Position numbers and translations under genes: made by a program. A stretch of DNA of 64,000 nucleotides, from contig JAZGTN010000196.1 in NCBI GenBank assembly GCA_037783415.1, forward strand, positions 1,426,001 through 1,490,000, written 5' to 3'. A model generated the notes under the pieces. It was not told the origin of the DNA and ran no database searches. It saw only the letters and a program-made list of their open reading frames with translations. Within the stretch, counting starts at the first letter, position 1. Each line of letters begins with the position of its first letter. Below are positions 49,701-61,700 of the stretch, piece after piece. The stretch is from Leptasterias polaris. Its lineage: Eukaryota; Echinodermata; Asteroidea; Forcipulatida; Asteriidae.

Positions 49701-52700
49701 GAAGCGCCTTGAGCGTCACTGAGTGACGGATATGAGCGCTATATAAGAAGCCACTATTATTATTATTATTATTATCTCAAATACAAAAAGATTGAAATCT
49801 ATGATCAAATAATAAGAGGCCCAACTAATTGACATCTACAACTTCAAGAATTCATACCTAGCGTGAAGAAGAACCTCATATTGCCTGCACTGGTTGCATC
49901 TATATACGGAGTGCAGACTGACCGGTACTCTTCGCCACTGAATACCAGTGAGACCCCAGAGTGCACCACGCCACACATCTCACTCAAATGACCACCAGAG
50001 ATATTCCAACTATAACAAACAAAAACATTTTGTTTTGAACTGTTAGTTTATAAAACTTAGACTGGGGGGGGGGGCAAAATACCCTTTTAAATTGCAAAAC
50101 AAAAATTGAAAAAAAGGTTAAATGAGACACAAAGGTGCATCTTGAAAGATTGCAATACAAAAAATTACATTTCATATTACTAAGCCATTTCATGAGCAAA
50201 AAAGTTTACTTTTACGATTAAAATTGTAAAATTTGTCAATTACACTCGATGCTAATCATGCCTACAAAATCCAACACAAGGAAGTTAGCGCGCATTGTGG
50301 GTGAGTCATGCAATCTCACAGAAGCAGAAAATAAATGGAAGTTAATTAGGTGGAATTTTTATTATTATTATGTTTCAAACAAAGCTCGGCATATCTTGTA
50401 GAAAAGAATTGATTGCCTTGAAATGCCCTCGTGTGTATTCAAGCGCTTTATTAGAACGTTGTATTATAATGTTGGGATCTCGACAGGCAACAATCATTCA
50501 TTTATATATGGGATTTGCATGGTGAGGTATATTTAGTTTGCGGTAACACCATGTGTTTATCTACTTGCTAGGTAGATTTTGTTATTTGAGAACTTTTTCT
50601 TGCTATTTATTCTACTACCGCTGAGTAGATTATTCGGAATTCAGGAGACTTCTTTTACATTCATCGATAGTTTTTAAATAACCACCAGTTATCATTTGCA
50701 GATTTTTTGTGCAATACCTGTAATGAAAGCTTATAAATATCAAATCTAAAGTTTTGGGTCAAATCAGCCAAAAACCAGACCTAGGATCTTTAAGCTTACT
50801 TTAAGGGTAACCTGTCCCCATCAATGTGTTCCTCTAAGATGACATCAGACACTGGGATGTAGAGATTTAACTCCTGTGTGGTTGCAAACTTATAGACGTC
50901 ACGGTCACTCTTACTGCCATGGAAGAATAGGGCATTACTCTCCGACTGGCAGACAGACTGAAGGAAAAACAATTAGGTCATTATGGTCAGTATTTGGTCA
51001 GTATGCTTTATCATGAACAGCTTAGGATCACTGGCTCATTCCACCAGCAAGGTGCATCACAGAAATAAAAAACTAAAAACTAAAGATCAGTTGCTTTTTG
51101 AATAAATAAGTTTCTAGTATTCATTAAAATAAGTTCAAATCCCTATAGTGACTAAGTTTACTAGAAGGCATCCTTGGTTTCATTACATGAAATATATTAT
51201 AATAAGAATATTACACAAAATGTCAATTAAGGACTTCAAGAAGCCGTGTTTTGTTTATTTGTGACTGCTCTCCGACACCCCAAAGGGGTGTGGGAACATA
51301 AGTGTGTCAGCACATGGTGATTTCAGAACATAGGGGTGTCCAACCATAGGGGTGTCGGAACATACATGTAGGGGTGTCGGAACATACATGTAGGGGTGTC
51401 GGAACATACATGTAGGGGTGTCGGAACATAGGGGTGTCTGACAAAAGGGGTGTTGGATCATAGGGGTGTCTGACAAAAGGGGTGTTGGATCATAGGGATG
51501 TCGGAATATAGGGGTGTCGGAACATAGGGACCATAGGGGTGTCGGAACATAGGGACCATAGGGGTGTCGGAACATAGGGAACATAGGGGTGTCGGACCAT
51601 AGGGGTGTCGGACCATAGGGGTGTCGGACCATAGGGGTGTCGGACCATAGAGAGTGTGGAACCTAGGTGTGTTGGAACATAGGGATGTCGGAACAAAGGG
51701 GTGTCGCAACACAGAGGTGTCGGAACACAGGGGTGTCGGACCACAGGGGTGTCGGAACACAGGGATATCGCAACACAGGGGTGTCGGACCATAGAGGTGT
51801 CGGACCATAGGGGTGTCGAAACATACAGGGTGTCGAAACATACAGAGTGTCGAAACATACAGAGTGTGGAACATAGGTGTGTTGGAACATAGGGATGTCG
51901 GAACAAAGGAGTGTTGCAACACTGGGGTGTCGGAACACTGGGGTGTCGGAACACTGGGGTGTCGGAACACTGGGGTGTCGGAACACAGGGGTGTCGGACT
52001 ACAGGGGTGTCGGACCACAGGGGTGTCGGACCACAGGGGTGTCGGACCATAGGGGTGTCGGACCATAGGGGTGTCGGACCATAAGGGTGTCGGACCATAG
52101 GGGTGTCGAAACATAGAGAGTGTGGAACCTAGGTGTGTTGGAACATAGGGACGTCGGAACAAAGGGGTGTTGCAACACAGGGGTGTCGGAACACAGGGGT
52201 GTCGGAACACAGGGGTGTCGGAACACAGGGGTGTCGGAACACAGGGGTGTCGGACCACAGGGGTGTCGGACCATAGGAGTGTCGGAACATAGGAGTGTCG
52301 GAACATAGGAGTGTCGGAACATAGGGATGTCGGAACATAGGAGTGTCGGAACATAGGGATGTCAGAACACAGGGATATCGCAACATAGGGGTGTCGGACC
52401 ATAGGGGTGTCGGAACATAGGGTTGGCGGACCATAGGGGTGTCGAAACATACAGAGTGTCGAAACATAGAGTGTGGAACATAGGTGTGTTGGAACATAGG
52501 GATGTCGGAACAAAGGAGTGTTGCAACACAGGGGTGTCGGAATACAGGGGTGTCGGAACACTGGGGTGTCGGAACACTGGGGTGTCTGATCAGAACACTG
52601 GGGTGTCGGACCATAGGGGTGTCGGATCATAGGGGTGTCGGATCATAGGAGTGTCGGACCATAGGGATGTCGGAACAAAGGGTGTTGCAACATAGGGGTG

Positions 52701-55700
52701 TTGGAATATAGGTTTGTAACCTTTATTAAAGAGGGACTGATGTCATGGTCACAGCAGGCTGTGGCTGCATGGAATGATTAACTCTAATCCAGTTACAGCA
52801 CAACTTAACCATGTGCAGGCCATCTCATCACATTTGTCATTGTATTGTGATGTTACCGCCAGCATATGTGCCTATGCAGTAACTTGATTAGAGCTCATAA
52901 TTCCATGTACAGCCACAGGCCTGCCATGATCATGACAACAGTTTCCCTTTAAATGCATAGGTCTACTGATTAGAAAAAATCCAAAATTATTTGTATAATA
53001 TGTCTGACCTACCTTAATATTTCCACCGGGAAAGAACAGCCAATTGTCCATCCGTATGGGATCAAAATCCTCCTGCAAGAAGACAGGTGTGTCGGCTGAG
53101 CTTGTTATCAAGACGTTATCTAAGGCCCAGCATCCATAGAAACCGTGCACATCCATAGCAAGGTCTTGATGAAGACGAAGGCAGACGCCTGGCTGGCGAG
53201 CCTCAACTGGGAGGTGCATAATGTGAATGGTCGTGTGGCCATCAGTTGGAACTCTAGCAGCAAAACACACACAAAACAAGAATTACAATAACAATAAGGG
53301 TGCTAATCATCCTTAGGGAAGCCATCAAAAATAAATTAAGCGGCGTCCTGCATCCCGCCTTGGTCGGCCGCAAAATCCCGCCGCGGCCGGCCGAGGGGTC
53401 GGCCCAGTGCGGCCACCGAGTCAAAACATGCATAACAATAGAACAATAGCAGCCTCTACAGGTGACTGCATTTATAAAGATCGCGGCGCACTTGTGGCTG
53501 GCTGCACTCTGGCTGGGATTAAGATTGTTATCACCACTAATCCCATAAACAGTTCGATGGAGAAACGATCTGCCTGAAGATTCAGCCTCATATTTTTTAC
53601 AGGAGAATACAATAATTCAAGCTGTTATAAGTATCAAAATAGTAACACTAGTGTAATGTTTTAAAGGTTTCTTTTTTGAACGGTAGGAATTGATAAAGTA
53701 TTGCATTTTTGTCCGAAGGTTTTTTTTCCAAATCGCAGCCCGTGCGTGGGCATTGATAACATTCTGCCATCTGGCACGTCGCTTGTCTTTGCAGCTTCGT
53801 TTTCAAAAAGATCGTTTTAAAACAAGAAAGAAATAAAAACGCGGTAAAAATAGTAAACATAAGGAGTCTCAGTCAAGAATTGTGGTCAATAATGTGGGCA
53901 GCGCGGCCTACAAAGCAAAAATGTTGAAGTGTTGTTATACTTTGTATCAAGTTACAACAAAGTGTAACAATTTTGTATCAATAATAACCCCAGAAGTTAC
54001 AATTTCGGCACATCTAAGGGAATTAAGTGGCTGGCTTATGGGGGCATTCTGGTTTTACTTTTAGATGGTCTCGATAGATCGTTTTGTGGGCCTCACAGGA
54101 TGACTGCTTGATATTAAAAAGTGTGCGATTATTTTTCATAGGAAACGAAGCAAGCAGTTTAAATTATCCATAGAGCAAGGTTATAGACGCCAGAATGATT
54201 GACACACATAAGCCCTACCTCTAATTTCATAGAATCTATTTTGAGATAATAAAACTGTGTAAAGTAACTGTTTTCCGAATGCTTGACTTATTTTTGTTTA
54301 ATTACTCCATTGATGATTGTCTGTGGTTTCGTAAAACTATATTGATATTATTACACGCTGTGCCTGCCAAAGTACATGTAATTAACAATCAACTAACCTT
54401 TCACTTTTGGTCTGCACTCTTTTGATTTTTTTTTATCAATACCGTACGGTTATATTAAGTACAAAAGCAAAAATTCTAACAGTGGTCGAGTGCATTTTTG
54501 TTGCCACTTATTATTTTTAAAATTGTGTTAACGTTTACTGTAAAGAATAAAATAAAACACTGATTAGATAAAACCGTCGTCTCTGTCCAAAACGAAGACT
54601 CTAAGCCTCTTTATTATCACCAAAATCACAAGAATTTAATAATTACTCTCCTTACACTTTATTGGTGATTTGAAAACCCTTTTGAAAAAAAAAATTTATA
54701 TACATTTTGCAAAATAATATGTAGACAATAGTAATGTTGCAGTGTTGTTGACTCGAGTCGGTGACTTGGACTCGAGTCAGACTCGAGTCGCCAATTTCAT
54801 TGACTTGCGACTTGACTTGACTTGAGCAAAAATGACTCGTGACTTGACTTGACTTGAGCAAATATGACTTGCGACTTGACTTGACTTGAGAAAAAATGAC
54901 TTGGTTACAACACAGGAATATTAAATGTGAAGTTATACGTTTACATTTTTAGGGTTCGGATAAATTAATGTCTAAACAATTCACTCGGAAGTTCCGCAAA
55001 ACACGGACCACATTGCGATCACAGTTTACACAACGCACGCGGTCACGTCTTTTCCAATTTAGAGGCTCCTAGTCTTTGTTATGTCGTTCCTTTATGCGCA
55101 ACAATAAAGATAGGAAACATTAAACGCTAGAGGGCGTTTCAAAACAATGCGATACCATTGGAGTAAAAGCCCTCTAATGGTGAAAAATCCCACAACACCT
55201 GTTTGAAACGCCTTGACAAAAGACTTTACGTGTCTGCGCATGCTCGGGGAAAAGGGTTTTTCCCTCGAAGTGCAATAATCACCATCGCTGGTGCGCGAAA
55301 AAAACGTGTACAGAGCAATGAGCCACTGGTATTCACGCAAAAGCCGTCGACAGTATGGTCTTCAAAGCACATTTCCTCGGAAATGTTAGCTTGTTTACGG
55401 AAAACTGCACAACTTATAGGCTTTATTTTACAAAAATGACACCATTTTGGACATTTTGGATCAACAGAAAGATTATTTAAATGTAAAACGTAAGATTTGT
55501 TTCTTTTTAAATATGTTTTGTTTTGTTGTTTTGGGCGGGAATTTTTTGCGGGGTGTTTGTGCATAGGATAGTCAAAATACTGTGGTGGTGAAGACGCATT
55601 GCTTTAGATCACATCCGTGGTTGTGTTCAACCTTAGTTTTTTCACCTGACACCTGTCGTGTTAAATTTTGTAAAATTAAGTTTTTGCCATGATACCAAGC

Positions 55701-58700
55701 ACGCTGGCACGAATAATATTCCAAAGCTGTTGCACCTCATGTGAAAAAAAAACAATGAGATAGCTGCAAAAGAAATATAGTCGGGTTGCCTTTCCACACT
55801 GAGAAAAATTCTACGCTAAATGTCATTGCGAAATAGCTTACTTCTGGGTACCGGCTGCCATAGTGAATGCGTTGTACAGACATCGTTCTACACGCACGCC
55901 GGAGATGTGTTTTTTTTAAAGCAGACTTTACCTACAACGTTCCATTGTACTATGGCCAGATGAAGGTAACGTTTTTTTTTTTTAAATGGCAAGTAAATTG
56001 AACAACACAACTATCAATTGTGATCCCTTAATGTCCAAACGATGGCTGATGAATTCCATTTTCCATTTAAAAAATCTTGAAAGCTGCTTTCTTTAAGAAA
56101 CTTCTATGGTGGTATAAAAAACACCTTCAAAAGATTCTGCTCTGAATACATGTACACAATAGAACAATACAATGGCAGTACTGCAGGAAGTTTGCAGCCT
56201 CCCGAGAACGCGCCGCAGTAAAGCCACAATGTGACCGCAACTATTGCTATGTCTTTGAGGCCCACGAGCGGCCGGCCGCACGAGCGCCGCGATGCTGTCT
56301 ATTGTTGTCACCGATTAACATATAAATAGCAGGCACAACAAAGGACACCTCATTATGAGCTGGCCCTTGGAATTGGGCCGCATGAGCGCCGCATCAAAAA
56401 CACAATCGCGGCCCTTCGCGGGAGCACTGCAGCGGGATGCAGGACGCCGCTTAGTCACAGGTTTGCAGCTAGCCACATCGATCCATCATGGAGCACAGAC
56501 AGTGATTGAAAATGTTTGATTTTTCCCAGAAAGAAGTTTGCAGTGAAGTTAGCTAGTCGTGTGAACATACCCTTAATTCCTTTGGGCATGAGTGCGCGAG
56601 ATTTTGGTCTGCATGATGAAATAAGAATTTTCATTTTTAAAGGTCAAAGTTTAGCTACAATTCCTCACAAGAAATATTACAAAAAAGGAAATGAAGTCAA
56701 ACCTCCATTATGTGGTGGCAGAATACAGAATTTGTTTCTGATGAAATAAATATCATGCCTGCTTATGTTTTCACCTACAGCCGCAAGACTCAAGCTACTG
56801 TTTTCACTCACCGTATCTTCTCAATCAGATGCCAGTCTACTCGGTCATTGATGGCATATGATACAGACAGGCTGTAATCACCAATACCTGGCTTGCAAAT
56901 ACCCGAACCTGGAAAGACATGGAAAGTCAAGAATGGCATCAGTGATTTTCTATCACAATTTGTCCTGGGACCATTATTTTGTACTGCAGCCAGAAAGATA
57001 ATCAAGATTAGATGAGCTCAACCCAATTGCCTTATTAAGCAGCCTGTTAATTATCTGCTTCTGGTGCAGCAAATGTGGCAGCAGCAGCCTTGAAGAATAT
57101 TAAAAGCTGATGGCTCTGAAGATCAGACAAAATCTCTCTCTCTCTCTCTCACTCAGCATGTCATCACCATCAAAAAAGCTGTACTCTGCCACATCCAAAA
57201 GTTGCTCTTATACCTGACAACCATCCATTTTCATGCAAAACAAAGGTTGTATGCTAAACCTCACTTCATTCATAAAATCTGGAGGACCCTACATACAAAG
57301 AACTACATGTAGATCCTTTTGGGTGAGCACTTTGGAATACAAAAGGAGAAATCTCCTGGATATGTCACACAAAGAAAGGGTGGAAACTACTGCTCAGCTA
57401 CTCTGTATTGTGAAACAAAATCGTCAGTTATTTACATGTTGACGAATATTGAAAAGGGATACTAATTACTGAATATGCATGAAAAAGTTCACAAGTAGGG
57501 CCTACACTGTACTTTAAGTGGAACATTTCAGAAACTGCAATAAAAAGGGAATTCTGACAGCGTGTTGGAATACATACACATCTAAGTGTGCCCTCAGTGT
57601 TCATGGTCAAGTTGCAACTTCACAATTAGCATATTTAGGAAACACTGAAGAGCATGTGCAGATTTCTTTTTGACTCTGAGCAAGCAAGCATGCTCCTTAT
57701 GTTTGTCATTTAGGAGGGATAATTTCATAGAGTATCAGTAAATACCATTTAAGTTTAAACCATCAGAGAAATAATGATATTTTGGGGGGGCTTGGTGAAT
57801 TGTTTCATTGTGATACATTTGTATATAGTAGCATTGCTAGCTAGACATATTTTGGCCTCTGACATTTATGTTGTTCTTTTTGATTATTTATTTATTTATT
57901 ACACATTTAACAGCACAATTAGCACCAATAACAGGATGAATAGGAAACAAGACAAAATGTTGTCTAGCTGTACAATGGAAAACCCATGCAATCAGGTAGG
58001 GACTGAAAACCCAATCCACATGCAAGGCTCCCATGCAAGGCTCCCATGCAAGGCTCCGGTCTGATGTGGGCAAACAGGGGTCCACAGACATGACAGAGGT
58101 GAAAGGCAAGGAAATAAACCACTGTGCCAACTGGATCCCCACTTACTTATGAAGTGCGATTCTTTCCCGTTGTATGAGGGCGGAGTAACAGTCCTCTATT
58201 AGAGCAGACACTCTATAAAAGACGGACGAACATTCACCAAAAATACAAAATCTATACAATTGATTTAGCAATAAAATAAATCTCCTGCAACTACTTTCGT
58301 ATTCAAAAGATAATGATATGAATATGGCGCCCAACACAACATCAGCATGGCAGTAAGAATTACAGCATGAAGGTTAAAGGTCACAGACTGCACTGACAGT
58401 AACAGCTACCTGTACACAATACACAAGCTAGACAAGTTACAATAATACTTGGTTCAATTCAATTCATGGGTGCAAAAATACAATGTTTCTTTGATAAACT
58501 GGTTCGGAAACCCAATCATACTTACAGAGAGTTTCTATGCAACTTTCCCTCCAGAATAATTCACATTAGGAAATACAAATAAAGGGGGAGGAAGAGCCAA
58601 GGTCATGAACGCAAAGTTTTTTAAGAAAGTTGCATCAGAACCATTTTGGGGGTTTACTCCTAAAATGGCAGACAGGATAGGCATTATGAGTGCGTTGCGC

Positions 58701-61700
58701 ATTTGCTTTACGGCATGATGGAATGATCCATACTGCAACACAGGTAGGATTCCAACCCAAAGTTAAGTATTCATTTCCACTAGAACTAAAGTAATAAATA
58801 TTTGATAAAAATGACACTGTTATGCGAAATAGAACTGATGCACATGACATCATTTATGGTCTCCTTGGAAGAGGTCAAAACACGTTTTCATTAATTACTT
58901 ATTTCTTTGTTTTCTCTTCTATTCTTAAAAGGCACTCCACTGCAAACAACTCTTGACTTGTTTGCAGTGGAGTGCCCTTGGCTTATTAGGATCGTGCCTC
59001 CACAATATTGTCTCTTGCATTTTGTTATGTACTGTTCAAGATGGAAATATATGTAATATTGAATAGACTTGAATTAATTTGTTGCTATTGGCCCATCCTG
59101 TGTGCTGCGTGTATGTAGCTGTGCGTTTTTTCATTGTTTCCTCATCATTTTACCTGTTAAGATGGCCATGTGATGACGTCAATGCACATGGTCCACACAA
59201 TAGGCATTCATTACTTGATTTTGCTATTCAACCTTTGTCATTCTTATCCATCATGTATTTTGGAAAAATCAAGTTAAATATTTTTGACAGCAAAAGGTTT
59301 CTGACAGCAAAAGGTTTCTGACAGCAAAAGCCCAAACCAATTACCATACCTCAAAATGTCCTTCATATGCACTTGAATATGGATAAGTGTTAATGGAATT
59401 TGGCTTTTTCATTCATTAAACTGATTGGATTCAATTGTTTGAAATGACCGATGGGTTGAGCTTTACTAACACTTCCAGGAAAACCACTAATCTACACCAG
59501 AGGGATACAAAAATGGAAAAGAAGAAAATCAAATAGAAGGATTTGGGAGATTCTGCGAACCAAGGACATAAAATACAAGCTAAACTAACAGACAATAACA
59601 CCAACTGACTTTGGAATTACAGTCCATTCCATCAATGTGTAGCAATCCCTCAGCTCTGCTCAATCATCAAGCATGCCCTTTGGTGCAAATTGATGTCAAA
59701 TGACCTGGAACTAAAGGGCTGATTCAATTATGCCCAAATCAAGCCCAAAGGAAACTTTTCAAGGTTGGGTGATGGACCTCTTGCAACTCTCTATCCAGAA
59801 ATCATGACAATCAGACCAGACTGAGGCAGTCCTATACTTTTCTTATCATTTTGTTTAGCAATAAAACTTTGTTTTCTTTGTTGTGATTTATGACTTGTTC
59901 TCCACCTGATAGTAAGTTTTTTAAGGTGAGCCTTTAAAGGTTGCATAGTAACTAAAAATACAAACGTTTGTTTATATTTTATAGTGGAAAATAATGTACC
60001 TTTGGGCTTAAAATATTTAACTTGATTTTACTTATTATGTTTAAAGTTTCAGCACATCAAATTGTATCAAAGCTTTCCTTAAAAAGTTATTAAAAACACT
60101 GCGTTTACTACAGATAAAATGTGCATGCGTTTGACTTATAGAACCATTTTCATCAAAGACCCTTACAATGACTTTAAAGCACAGAGTGCACTTTGAATCA
60201 TGCGTGAACCCACAGGTATCAAAACTTCCGATCTTCCAAACTACTTTATTTATTAGGATATCAATAACACATCGACAGGATGTTGAGTGGTTACTGCTTT
60301 TAATGTATCCACCTCAGAAAAGATTCACAATGATCGTGAAAAAAAACCACAACTTACAAACAAACAAGCAAACACCCCAACACCCCCTACACCTCAACAA
60401 ACAAACAAGAGTGTCTTGAACACTTTAAAATGTTTTTCCCTTTCAAATTGCATACATATTTGCATTTTTGGCAACGTTGTACTATCAAAGCTCCTTTATG
60501 TGCAAGTTTGTACTTTTAGCCTATGCTTTTTAAAGGGGAAGGTATTCAGGCCTAGTTGGTTACTGGGGCTGGCAAGTATGAAACTTAAACAGCCCCTTTT
60601 CAAAAAGTGGGGGATATGGCACAGGGAGTCTGCATCTGGTCGGGGCAAGGGGATCACTGGTAAACTTGTCAAGAATAGTGGGGGGTCATAAGATACCACA
60701 CTCTGACAACCGCCCTGATTGATGTGTTGGTATGAATTTGTGCCTCTTTGGCATTCCATCATGATAGACAATCAAACAAGTTTACTCTTTAGGTTTGTTT
60801 CAGCATAAGGCAAGAAGAATATGCACTAAATTATTTAGGAATAGTTACCATGGTGTCTTGAGCAATAGGGTGGTGGTGGTGGTGGAGGGGGTGGGGTCCA
60901 GGGGCACATAATGGTTCACCTTTGACTAGACAGCAAGTATCTCTCACCACATAATTTCCTATAAACAAACAATTTCTATGACATGTGTTTTCCAAATCAT
61001 TCCTAATAGTGTCCAAGGCATATCTGTGTCAATGTGCTTGAATTGGCACAAATTGATGACAACGACTCCACCAGCTGGTGCAGCCAGTGAGCAGATACTA
61101 ATGTTTGTCATGATATGGGGGACGTGCAGTAATTCACTGCGGCACACAACAAGAACTTTTCCATAACAAATGCAACCTTTCAAAAAAAATACTACACCAA
61201 ATGATTGACCTAAGTGGTTAAAATGTGACTGGAGATTTGATGTTCATATCTAAACGCAGTACAGCTGTGCTGATAAAGACAGGATTTGGTTCTCTGGAAG
61301 GCCTATTCTGGCTAAAACCTTTGCACTTGGTTTCCAAAAGATAAGCTGAAAAGTTTTTAAGTTTTTATATTATTGGGAAAGGAGTCAATACGTTTTGATA
61401 CAGGAGATTTTATCTTTACAACTCTTACAAGTAATCAGTAGGCTGGTTGGCCCTATTACAAATTGAAGATGTTATAAAATACGTCTTATATGCAGTTTCT
61501 CTTGAATAAAGCACAATCACCACAAGAAAGTAATTATGTTTAAACTGTTACATTCCAGTTGTGGTTGAAGGTTGATAGGGAAGTGGTAGAAGGTTCTGGC
61601 AGCATGGCCCCAGAAAGTGTGATATTCTGGCAGGTATAGGTTATGGCATTGTGCCATTGATGATACAAGCATGAAATTAAGCACACAGTCAGAGTTTGTC

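Noticed and set aside
51458..52630. 390-codon minus-strand ORF (His/Pro/Thr-rich)
   Set aside because: Produced by the stop-free 16-bp satellite; all three minus frames are open and no start, splice or codon signature supports a gene.
53337..56453. Maverick- or virus-like element between the 22-bp inverted repeats
   Set aside because: No polymerase, integrase or capsid-like ORF is visible in the interval.
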